A stretch of 64,000 nucleotides of DNA from Henningerozyma blattae CBS 6284 (taxonomy: Eukaryota > Ascomycota > Saccharomycetes > Saccharomycetales > Saccharomycetaceae): the NCBI RefSeq assembly GCF_000315915.1, contig NC_020191.1, positions 124,001 to 188,000 on the forward strand, read 5' to 3'. The notes under the pieces are model-generated. The model made no database searches. It was not told the DNA's origin and saw only the letters and a program-made list of their open reading frames with translations. Positions 44,889-56,855 of this stretch are shown one piece after another. The position numbers were made by a program, and so were the translations under genes. Each line of letters opens with the position of its first letter. Position 1 is the stretch's first letter.

Positions 44889-45589
44889 CAGTCCAAGGAT
44901 TTCTCGGCTATTGAAAAACTGGTGTTTATTGTATATGGCTAATAATTCAGGTGAGGGGAAACCGTTGCATTAGTTAGTGAGTTGTTATGGGTTAATTATG
45001 ACATAGAAAAAACAAATCAAACATATTGAGAAATTAAAAGCCTTGTCCAACATTCTTGTGGTAATAGGAGAAGAAAATAAAACTGGGCAAGAAACCTGTT
45101 GTTGTTAAGGGACATGTCCGATATCTTGAACTTATGCCAATGTTTATCATCTGAACTACAAAGCATCTAATAGGTCTAGAAAAGTTTCTTGATTAATAAC
45201 CATAGACCCCGACCGGTTTTCTTGATGAACTTTTAAAGATGTTATGGGTAAACATCTATTTACTATCATGTATGTCTATGGTTTTCTGCAAAAAAAACAA
45301 TCATGTTTTTTTTATCGAGGTTGGTATATTCTATTTAAAAATAAGCCTAAGTCATATATGCTTGTTCAATTATCGTAGATAATTGACTAAATTCTGACAC
45401 TCGATTTTGTAATGCGAATAAAAATATTTTAAATTCTTAAACATATTTATATAACAAACATAACTTGTCCAACACATTCATTTCTCACTATGCCGTCTGG
45501 ATTGAAAATGTTGGATTTTCCTTGTTTCACTAATTATTCCGAGTCCCATTCATACTGTGTCAATGGTGTTGGCCTTTAGGCTTACGGTG

Positions 45590-45740
45590 TCCCGACACAC
45601 AACATTCTCTCTTACCCGGCGATTATATAACATCCCCGACGTTTTCCTGCAAAGCCTTCTGCGAAATCTTACGCCAGGCACGTGCACATTCTGTACGTCT
45701 ATATTGGGTAAGAGCGTGCTGAGAATGTTGGTGTGGTGAG
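45590..45740. promoter_or_regulatory. Candidate regulatory island with inverted arms
   Basis: Imperfect inverted arms ACACAACATTCTC...TCTTACCC (about 45597-45617) and GGGTAAGAG...GAGAATGTTGGTGT (about 45708-45736) enclose a CACGTG E-box (45679-45684). A Reb1 site TTACCCG is at 45612-45618. Confidence 0.35.
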
Positions 45741-46816
45741 TCAATTGGGAAATTTCAATATAATTCTATGGAAAATGAAAAATTGTGTCTTCGATGATTT
45801 ACTGTGTGCTGATAAGTAACTGAGTCAAGTAGCATTAAAATTATTAATATTTTTAAGGTTATTTATTACAGTGCTAATTTTTTTTTTACTACTTTCTTCG
45901 AAATACAAAGGAGAAACGTGTGGCTTGATATCTCAAAAGCAAGTGTTGTTCGTCTTCAGAAGTTATAATTGCAAACTTTTTAGCATATGTTCAACTATTG
46001 CTTAAATAAAATATCTAATATGTTTAGAGATTTCGATTTTTTTCTGGGGTCCACGAATCTTTGTATTGAAGTATAGTCATAGTATACACATCAGTGTTAA
46101 CTAACCTTACACCCACTTAATAGCAGAGTACTTTTGAAAATTCTATTCATCATTGCTCTATATTTATGTTTTCCGCATAAAACGCAAAGCCGTTGAATTG
46201 ATTATCCCATAAGTAAAGAAAGTTGAGTTATTTGCTCTTTGAAATGTTCGTCTATTAATTTCACTCTTGATACTATGATGTGCGGTTATTCGTTTAATAA
46301 GGTTCTATATTTCTCAAATTGCAACTGGTTTTCGGCTATAGGGCCAATCAAGAAATTGGGTAGAATGATAAGATAATAAACTATCCAATTCATTTTAAGT
46401 TTATCAAGGTGTATATAAAGTCTATTCAACTGTTCTTGAAAAAAAATAAAATAATAATTACGAGTGAGCATGGCCCTTTTATTCTTTTCTTTCTGGCAAC
46501 ATCCAAAAATATAACCGAATTTCTCGTTGATTTAATATATAGGGGAACCCCCGATGAAACAAGTTGATATATGTAGTGAAATATCTTGTTTAGATAAACA
46601 AACTTGGTAATAAATTTAAGTTGAGTAATATACTAACCAGAAATGTTAAGACAATATATCTTTATTTTAATCCTGTTTTTCTTTTTTTGCGTAATAAGGA
46701 TTTTCGCTCCGGGAAGATCAGATCTAAGTTGATCTGTTAAATTGCCAAAACGAATCATAGCTAGCAAATTTAATTCAATGCTATATAGCCCAGAAATAAA
46801 AAGCATATAGCTGCTC

Positions 46817-48034
46817 ATGTGTGATAACTTACCACTCTGCGAACAATTTTTTAATATAATTGGAAAAGACTATGAAGATAATATAGAAGTACGCTTTTCC
46901 TTTTCTCCAGATCAGCAAAATGTTAAAGATAATATTTTTATTTCTGAATCGAAGAATCTGGCAGAGATAATTTGTTTCAAATCTACCTTGGCAAAGTTAT
47001 TTATTGAATCTCATACTTTTTTTGAGAAATATTTAAAAAATAATAGTATGTTACCTAGTTAAATAATCTGTGGCAATTTAATTTGGCTTAACCTATAATA
47101 CTAACTATTTCTTGAGGTGGAATCTAGTTCGAAGGATTTTAACTAAACTAATTTTGATCTAATAGATGAATTAATTGGTAGTTTACAGTGCTTTTATTGT
47201 ACAATTGGGATGTTAGTGACTGCACCTTCTCATCAAACAATTTTAAACATTCATGAAAAAATTTTAAGAAACTTAATGGTTATCTTACCAGAACAAGAAA
47301 AATCAATATTATTTCAGCAAGAAGTGAATTTCTGTGAACGAATTTTATCATCTACATCAAATCGTTTGAATAAATCGTCTATATTTTGGTTATATTATAA
47401 AAAATTATTTATAATATATTGTCATAACTTTCCTCATTTAGATTTTTCATTTGCAAGAACGATAATTAAATCAGCAGAACTTCATCTATCAAATTATTAC
47501 TGTTGGAATACTGCTAGATGGTATTTTGATATAGTTGCCATTGAAGGAAAAACCGATCTTTTTAATAAAGCATTGGAATATTCAATTTCACATGTAAGTG
47601 ATATTTCATCATGGGATTTTCTAACTTATGTTACACGGCAAATTTATTCAACAGATAAAAATATTTCATTTTTCAATGAATCATGTAGATTACAAAATAA
47701 TATGAATTTATCTAGAAATTATTTTCAATTTAATTTTGAAAAAATTTCAGCCCCTAATCTCGGTGAAATATCTGAGAAAGTCTTTCATTTGATTGACTAT
47801 TGCGGGATATCATCCTTACCACCATTCTTATTTTTATTAAATTTGAATCAATTATATAATAACATTTTTACAGAGAAAAAAAAAAATTCCTGGAAAAATG
47901 ATATTAGTATCTTTGAAGAAAAATTCGGTTCTATTACTCTTGGCTACATTCATCAAGGAAGTAATACTCCTTTGGATCCTATCTTATCGTATTCAAATGT
48001 AAAGTATAAAAAGTATATTTTATCAAAAATCTAA
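46817..48034 (+). CDS. ECM9: Ecm9-like protein, two exons
   Basis: The gene is read as exons 46817-47045 and 47166-48034 around a 120-nt intron, giving 365 residues against 377 in S. cerevisiae Ecm9 (YKR004C), which also has an intron. Exon 1 encodes MCDNLPLCEQFF... and ends in phase 1; exon 2 continues in frame with NELIGSLQCFY and the block SSIFWLYYKKLFIIYCHNFP. Part of this middle region resembles the helical repeats of prenyltransferase alpha subunits (NYYCWNTARWYF). The molecular function is not established; the name comes from a cell-wall screen. The order ECM9, OSH6, PAP1 with ECM9 convergent to OSH6 is as in S. cerevisiae. Confidence 0.85.
47046..47165 (+). other. ECM9 spliceosomal intron
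   Basis: Canonical 5' site GTATGT at 47046-47051, perfect branch site TACTAAC at 47099-47105 and 3' site TAG at 47163-47165. Joining at 47165 is the only choice that keeps the frame. Nearer AG dinucleotides, including a TAG ending 47127, lead to early stops. A weaker branch-like AACTAAT is at 47146-47152. Confidence 0.9.
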
Positions 48035-48214
48035 ATATGCTATTCTAAAAATCTTATTTTAACTGGACTGTGTGGTTATATTTTACAATATTAATAATAT
48101 AGAGAAATTGCGAATATATATATATATCCCTATGAAGATCATTTAATATCTTTTTTTTTAATAATATTTTCCTTTTGTTTATGTTTATCATTTTGTACCG
48201 TGAATCATAAATCA

Positions 48215-49540
48215 TTACAGACCTCTTGAAAGTTCTTTTTTTTGAATTTCAAGTTTCTCAAATGCAGGAATCTCGAATTGTTCAGTGAAATTTTGACCTG
48301 GTAATATTGGTGCAATTTCTAATATACTTCTAATTTGTTCTTCTGAAGTACCATTTTCTGGGATATGTTTATAAATATAATAATCCAAATCATGGCCTGG
48401 TTTTACTCTTCTAAATAATTTAGGTTTAAATTCAACACCATCGTCCAATCTTTTCTTTGCTAGATTTCTTTGATTTTCTTCAATTTTAAACTTTTCATCA
48501 GTTGCAACCACATGATTACTAACGGCTAATGCATCTGTGACTTTCCTCCATAATCTTCTTGATTCATATTCACCTTGTTCGTTTAATGGTCTAACTAGTG
48601 GCTTACTTGGTTTATGTTTGCTACAATCAAACAAGACTGTCTTTTTAGCAGATTTATCCCTTAAATCCTTAATATACATTATATCATTCCATTTACCGGA
48701 AATTTGATAATAATTTTTACCTTTATAATCACTAATAGTGCCTTCAATAGCATCGTATGTACCAGAAATAAAGCCTTTGGTTTTAAATTCAATATCTGCT
48801 TGATATTCTGGACTTTTAATAATCATATGATCACCTAATTCAATTCTCATCTTACCAAAAAGAATCCCTCTAACGTACATATTTGGTTGAGTTAAAGTAT
48901 ATTTTTCTGGTTTACCCTTTGGATCTTTAATATCAAGGAATGTTAAAACTGTGTTACCAGCCATCATTGCAGCTGAGGAATTACCTAAAAATTTTGATTT
49001 AGGAATAGCAACACCATCAACACGGATATGTGATTCAGGAATCATATAAAAGTATGATGATTCAGGTGGATGATGGCTTGTTTGTTCTGAAACATAGAAT
49101 GCTTGTTGCTTATTAGGTAAATCCCAGTAGCATGTGAAATGTTCACCTAGAACAGGGTTTAAAGGTTTTTTAACCGCTTTGGGGGCAATATGCCACCCTG
49201 CCAAATACCATTGTACAACTTTAATAAATCTTTTTAATGAATCAGGTTCATCATGAGCTGCAAGAACAATCTCTGGGAATGCTAATTGATTTGTAATTCT
49301 TTCTAACATTGATTTTTTTTCCAATATAAATGTAGGAAGAGTAATTCTAGAAAGATCACTACCAGGTTTTAATTGAGCAATGATACCTAAGATAATATTT
49401 TGGCCTGCTTCGTCATTTTCATCGATGTCGTCAGTATCTACTGGCGCTGGAGATGCTTTTTGAGAATGTGATGATAATGATGTATGTGAGGATTCTGACA
49501 AGCCAGAGTCAGATTTACCCATAAACTTTCCTAATGCCAT
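48215..49540 (-). CDS. OSH6: Osh6/Osh7-type oxysterol-binding-related protein
   Basis: The 441-residue protein is a single ORD domain with no PH or ankyrin part, matching Osh6 (YKR003W, 448 residues). Osh6 and Osh7 exchange phosphatidylserine for PI4P between ER and plasma membrane. The lid is in SDLSRITLPTFILEKKSML (61-79), LNPVLGEHF is at 127-135, and the ORP signature EQTSHHPPES has its two PI4P-binding histidines at 156-157. The acidic Ser-rich N-terminus is short, as in Osh6. Its location between ECM9 and PAP1 identifies OSH6 rather than the duplicate OSH7. Confidence 0.95.
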   Translation of the reverse strand: MALGKFMGKSDSGLSESSHTSLSSHSQKASPAPVDTDDIDENDEAGQNIILGIIAQLKPGSDLSRITLPTFILEKKSMLERITNQLAFPEIVLAAHDEPDSLKRFIKVVQWYLAGWHIAPKAVKKPLNPVLGEHFTCYWDLPNKQQAFYVSEQTSHHPPESSYFYMIPESHIRVDGVAIPKSKFLGNSSAAMMAGNTVLTFLDIKDPKGKPEKYTLTQPNMYVRGILFGKMRIELGDHMIIKSPEYQADIEFKTKGFISGTYDAIEGTISDYKGKNYYQISGKWNDIMYIKDLRDKSAKKTVLFDCSKHKPSKPLVRPLNEQGEYESRRLWRKVTDALAVSNHVVATDEKFKIEENQRNLAKKRLDDGVEFKPKLFRRVKPGHDLDYYIYKHIPENGTSEEQIRSILEIAPILPGQNFTEQFEIPAFEKLEIQKKELSRGL

Positions 49541-50629
49541 CGAAAAATACTAAAATATATTTATTGCTGAGAGTTGAAGCGACGTCAAGGCCCTTTAAAA
49601 TGTAAAACAATTCAGAAGCTTGGCTGGATATTTAACACAAATTTAACTATAATATTGGACTGTAACCTCTTAAGCCTAGTCAATACTTGTCACTATAAAT
49701 ATATAATATTTTAAAATATTAAAAATTAATAATTAGTTTTTTCACCTTTAACCGCCAAATAGTTCAAAGATCTAATCGAATTCTCGACGAAATCCAAAAT
49801 TCTCTTAATTTTACTTTTTTTTATATTATTTAATTTAATATCTATGTTTTTACTGCCTTCAAGGTATCAGCAGATTGAGTGTGTTTTTTTTCAGTATTTT
49901 CCTTAAAGCCTATATGGTTACAGTTAGCTCAAACATTTTGGTGGAATTTAGGTTTGTCTGCCACAGTAGAGAACATGCCGCAGTGAATTATGAGTCTATT
50001 CACGTGCAGATTCCTGGCAAACTGGGTGATTTTCATCACTTCGAAACGGCTGTTAAATTTTCGCATCTCGGATCTCAAAGCGGCCATTGCGACGCGAACC
50101 GAACGACTCGCTGCCGGCAGCTTCTCCAGATCCATCCATATCCGTGAACAGTGATGAGCTGGGTCAAGAATGTTTAACCTTGTCTAAACTATACTCAAGG
50201 TTGAAGTTTTGAAGGTTGAGTATGATGTCTCTAGGATATAGGGCATGTATTTTGGATCATGGAGGAAGGACACCTAGGTCATTGTAGTTTAGTTTAAACG
50301 AAATATACCACTACTTTTATATACTGGTGTTACTTAGAAATGATATGGTCCTTTTATTAATCTAAAGAATGACAGTAAACATGATAGAATTGTCTTAAAT
50401 CACAAAGATTATATACCTAGTGTATAAATAATAATATATGTGCTTAAATATTAACTGTGAACATTATTCCAGATTTGAAATGAAAGACATATACATGATA
50501 AAAGAAATCATATTACACCCCTACGCGCTTTATATGGCTTTGTAGAAAGCTATACCAAAAAAAAAAATAAAATAAAAAAAAATAGAGAAAAATAAAACAA
50601 TATAATTACAATTTTTTTTATTTTACAGT
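49541..50629. other. OSH6 promoter and PAP1 3' flank
   Basis: A 1.1-kb spacer. The part at 49930-50160 is richer in G+C, with a TTCACGTGC E-box near 49999; the remainder is AT-rich, ending in A tracts near 50560-50600. No gene is supported. Confidence 0.5.
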
Positions 50630-52645
<2,016 letters not shown>

Positions 52646-53512
52646 TTACTGTTCACAACTCTGATAGCTGTTGGATTCAAGCTATAGAAGAATTACTGAA
52701 AATAGTACTTGAATTGTTCGTAATTCATTTAATAAATGAAACACCAAAAATTATTATTATTTTTTCCGCTTTGAAACCTCGGTGAGATTTTACCACAATT
52801 AAATTCTACCGCTTGTATGAAATTGTAAATGAAATTTAAATGCTGAATGTTTTCCGAAAATCATAAAAAATTGTGTACCTAAAAAATGAGGAATTTGAAA
52901 CTAGGGTTTTAAATTTTAAAATAATCATACACAAAAAGACCAGCCAAGGCATATACATCAGCTGTTTGCGAAGGTTGAAAAACTGTGTTTCAAGAAAAAG
53001 AAATTATATCGCTTTCACTATTAGATATAATTAGAAACAATAATATTTGTTTCACTGTCTTGAGTGTCATCATTAAAAATTCCGCTTGTGTTACTACTAT
53101 TCATTCTATAATATGTTTGTTTGGCTTTAGTAAATGATGTTGCATATACATATTTGTAAGTTACAATGTTTCTTCTCCCAACCTTTTTTGTACGGGAATA
53201 TATGTAAGGTACGCTGCATATGCTGTCAAAACCATATCAGGCATTTTATTCTTCTCTTGATATTGAATAACCTTATATATATCCTTAAAAACATATATAG
53301 AGTAAGAAAGTGGAGAATATTATTTAAACGTAAATATAAAACAAGTTTAAACAATTTTATTTAACTTAGGAGCCCTTAAGATACTAAAAATCTTGTCATG
53401 GAATTTACTGTTCTTTAAAGTTGATTAATTCTTCTACTTATGTAATAGAAAATCATCTTAGCTGGAAGATATATTGAACTCTATTATTGCCATCAGAATA
53501 ATAACTTAAATA

Positions 53513-53568
53513 TATATAGATATGTAGATATGTAGATATGTAGATATGTAGATATATAGATATATAGG
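53513..53568. repeat. 8-bp microsatellite TAT(G/A)TAGA
   Basis: Seven consecutive 8-bp copies: four central copies are TATGTAGA and the flanking ones TATATAGA (the last ends GG). Confidence 0.85.
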
Positions 53569-53627
53569 TTATAACAAATTTAAACCTTTAAGCGGCAAGA
53601 CTTATTCTTTAGTCAATTGGAAACGCA

Positions 53628-53701
53628 TTACCCGGTATGGTTTAGTTCATCACGTGCTTCTGGTTTAATTTCATTTTCTCGGAAGCCGCTTTCATTACCC
53701 G
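53628..53701. promoter_or_regulatory. ATP16 promoter: two Reb1 sites and a Cbf1 site
   Basis: TTACCCG occurs at 53628-53634 and 53695-53701, with ATCACGTG at 53649-53656 between them. They lie 157-230 bp upstream of ATP16 and probably define its nucleosome-free region. Confidence 0.65.
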
Positions 53702-53857
53702 GTTCGCCCGAGAAAGGGAAAATCAAATAATTTAGATTTTAAAAGACTACAGTATACTACAGTAGAAACCTCATATTTTGAACTTCATATATCAAACCCC
53801 ATTATTATTTAAGATAAGTCTAATAGCTAAGTACGTAAACTGAAATAGTCTATCGAA

Positions 53858-54358
53858 ATGTTACGCAGTATAATTCCCACTTCTCGCTGTTCTTCCATAT
53901 CTATTGTCTCTAAGAGATTCTTAGCTGCTGCTGCAACTACTACCCCTACCTCGGGCAACACCTTAAAATTTCAATTTGCTCTACCTCATGAAGTCTTGGT
54001 CGATGGAAAGACTGTTAAACAGGTGAATTTACCAGTCAGATCTGGTCAAATTGGTATCTTAGCAAACCACGTCCCAATTACTGAGCAACTAGATCCAGGT
54101 TTGATCGAGGTGTTTGAAGAAGGTCAAAATGACCCAACAAAATACTTCGTTTCAGGGGGATTTGCATCAATGCAGCCAGATTCTACACTATGTGTTACTA
54201 GTGTTGAAGCATTTCCATTAGAAAGTTTCTCAAAAGACAAGATTTCCTCGTTACTTGCTGAAGCAAAGAAAATTTCTGAATCCAAAGAGGGTAAGGAAGC
54301 TGCAGAAGCTGCAATTCAAGTTGAAGTTCTCCAAAAGTTGCAAAGTGCATTAAAATAG
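53858..54358 (+). CDS. ATP16: ATP synthase subunit delta, mitochondrial
   Basis: The 166-residue protein is the delta subunit of the F1 central stalk (bacterial epsilon), matching Atp16 (YDL004W, 160 residues). Residues 1 to about 28 are a mitochondrial presequence rich in Arg, Ser and Ala. The N-terminal beta-sandwich contains KFQFALPHEVLVDGKTVKQVNLPVRSGQIGILANHVPITEQLDPG and the C-terminal helical hairpin contains EAAEAAIQVEVLQKLQSALK. ATP16 lies near CEN4 in S. cerevisiae, which fits the centromere candidate just downstream. Confidence 0.97.
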   Translation: MLRSIIPTSRCSSISIVSKRFLAAAATTTPTSGNTLKFQFALPHEVLVDGKTVKQVNLPVRSGQIGILANHVPITEQLDPGLIEVFEEGQNDPTKYFVSGGFASMQPDSTLCVTSVEAFPLESFSKDKISSLLAEAKKISESKEGKEAAEAAIQVEVLQKLQSALK

Positions 54359-55032
54359 GTTTCTTTTGTAGCTTTTTTGTTTTTCTTTAAATTAATGTTC
54401 TGTACATAAACAAATAAAATATATTCCATTGTTACTCTATTCTTTTTTTAAAAAACTCAATATAAATATTCCCTCAGTGAAAGAATTACCTTTAGGTCTT
54501 TTTTTAACTAAATATCTAATTTGTTTATTATATAAATAAAAAATATATAAGAACCTTAAAGCTTTAAACTTTAATAATATTATTTTCTTAAAAAAATCTT
54601 GCTTCAAAGATTTCTTTTCATCTGAAACTCTTCTTATGCATAACAACTTAATATTTATTAATAATATACTGAAAATGACATACACATAAAAGTTCCACGA
54701 TTTTACTTTTTTGATTATTTCTTGTTATGGTGTTTCAATTAAAATAAATTAGTAGGGTAAAATATTATATTTCTCAAAATACGAATCGTATTTTTCACTG
54801 TTAGGTATTTAAGATAATTAAATAAACTATTTATTGTTATATATTATTTAGAGGAACTAAAATTCTATCATTATTAAGTATACAAGTTATAAAGTTGGCT
54901 AAAAAGTGCTAAAAGAAATCTATTAATTTTTAAGTACTGATATTACTAATAAAAAATAATTCGCTTTATTCCTATATAAAATGCAATTACTAACAACCTC
55001 TAATTGGCTTATTATATTCATAGGTCAATCAT
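54359..55032. other. Pericentromeric non-coding DNA, ATP16 side
   Basis: AT-rich 3' flank of ATP16. A small hydrophobic frame on the minus strand near 54437-54685 is not supported by any family. Confidence 0.5.
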
Positions 55033-55250
55033 GTCACATGATCATTAATCAAATATAAATATAATTTTAATTTAAAAATATAATATTTAATAATGTATAT
55101 TATATATTAAAATTATAATATTAATTAATTTAACATTTATATTTTACCACAAATTTAAAATATTTGTAATAATTTTTAATATATTATAATTTTCCTTGAG
55201 AATTATTATTAATTCTCAAGGAAATTTTACATTAATTTTCGGCCTCCGAA
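55033..55250 (+). other. CEN: Probable point centromere
   Basis: GTCACATG at 55033-55040 matches CDEI (RTCACRTG). The next 150 bp (55041-55190) contain only about eight G or C, roughly 95% A+T, as for CDEII. A perfect inverted repeat TTTCCTTGAGAATTA / TAATTCTCAAGGAAA follows (55191-55205 and 55210-55224). TTCGG-N3-CCGAA at 55238-55250 holds the CCGAA core expected of CDEIII. The site lies in a 2.5-kb gene-free interval between convergent ATP16 and NTH1. In S. cerevisiae, NTH1 (YDR001C) and NTH2 (YBR001C) are the first right-arm genes beside CEN4 and CEN2, and ATP16 (YDL004W) is near CEN4. The CDEI-to-CCG distance of about 200 bp is longer than in S. cerevisiae. Confidence 0.82.
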
Positions 55251-56855
55251 CCAATTTAATATGCTAAAATGTTGGGGGCATAGAGATATATTGTACATCT
55301 TTACACCCTGAGTATCTTATTTTAACTTAAACACTTGATGTATCATATAACTGTTGTTGTAAGACTATATGCCACTCAGTTTTAATGTTTTTGATGTTAT
55401 ATAGTATAATGGATGTTTTTTTGGGTATAGCTTTTAATAATACTCGTTAAACTTTAATGTTTTCTACTTCTATTGTATATTTGAATTATATATCACAGTT
55501 TAATCATATTACAAGTTAGTCAATACAATTATAGAAATTCAAAATACTTTTTATATTTTGACAGTTTGATCCTAAGCTAAATATCAGAATAGCTATGAAT
55601 AGCTAACTTATTACTTGATATCTGCTTAACGTTATCATTTATTTATTTCTATTTCCAACTAATTAGCCTGGTTGATATTTATCACAATATATTTATTTAC
55701 TTTATTTAATTATTTTCAATTTCAACTTTTACTTCTCGAAGAGTAGCTTTAGAAAGCTATTAGCATTGAGAAATTATAATACTAAATATTTTAAGCATAA
55801 TTAATTCATGTATGTTTTAGTTTATTTAAAATTAGCGTATTTCTAAATTAAAAAATATATATAGAAAAAATATAAAAAAACTAAATTATTGGTGCTTTAA
55901 AATGTTTATTTTTAGCTGAGATTGTAGAAGTTTTGTGATACTTATTATTTTGCTATAATTATGCATTTTCTTAATTAGGATTATCTTTTTTATATTTTTT
56001 TATTTGCGACTGTCTTTAGGGTAATCGCTACATTGTAAGATGCTAGATCTGGTTACTTTCATCACTTTAAATCTTACATTACTAACTACCAATTCAAGTT
56101 ACAAAAAAACTTGGAAATTAAAGTTTAAAAATATTTTATAAATCTAATCATTTTATATTTGATTTGCCAAAATGGTGACGAAAAACAACCTCTAACTTGG
56201 TATATTTAATCTCAACATATCTTGGCTATAACTCATTCTACTTTCCAAATATATTTGACAAATAAAAAGTAATTTATAGAAATTAAAATACATGATTGAA
56301 ATACCCATTTGTATCACAGTATATTTGTAGAATTTAGTATTTCTCGGTTTGTTTTATTAGTATTGGGTTTATTTCTGGTCTTCTTTTCTACTATTTTATG
56401 GACATTACTGAAATATAAATCCATAAATTTCTATCATGTTCTAAAAAATAGTCCAAGTATCACTTCAAGATGTGTATTGCAAGTATTATATGAAGAATTT
56501 TTGAGCCCATTTTCCATGTTTCCAAGTTTACTATATTGTGTTTTAGCATTCAAGGTAAGTAAAATTCCTAAAAATGTTAGTGTAGAAATTTTATCTGACA
56601 TATACATTTTTCTCTCTATGAATTAGATTGAAATGTAAAGCAATCTAACTGGTTAATGATAATGTCTATTAAGATACTATTACAGAGTGAACTCAAGAAA
56701 TAACATTTTTTAACTTAATTTGTTAGTTAAATATTAGGATAATTTATAGAAGTTAATAAAAACTAAAAAAAATTAAAAAAAATTAAAAAATCACAACTTA
56801 AATACTGTTTCATATAGGATTAAATAGGATAGATATGTGTACAATATATTTGAAA
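55251..56855. other. Pericentromeric non-coding DNA, NTH1 side
   Basis: A 1.6-kb AT-rich region. A 100-codon hydrophobic stop-free frame at 56309-56626 begins without ATG and contains a GTAAGT; it may be a gene relic. Near 56760-56790, four-fold AAAAATT-type repeats precede the NTH1 3' end. Confidence 0.5.

Larger units (their letters stand above)
43995..46816. other. Long intergenic region with two GC-rich islands
   Basis: A 2.8-kb region between divergent genes and a synteny break (MUP3 block to ECM9 block). Two patches near 44400-44900 and 45550-45750 are GC-rich (up to about half G+C) and hold transcription-factor words; the rest is AT-rich. Open frames in the islands lack a convincing start or family and are not called genes. 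Confidence 0.5.

Noticed and set aside
46286..46471. 61-codon minus-strand frame with ATG
   Set aside because: It looks protein-like but is short, in very AT-rich DNA, with no family match or supporting context.
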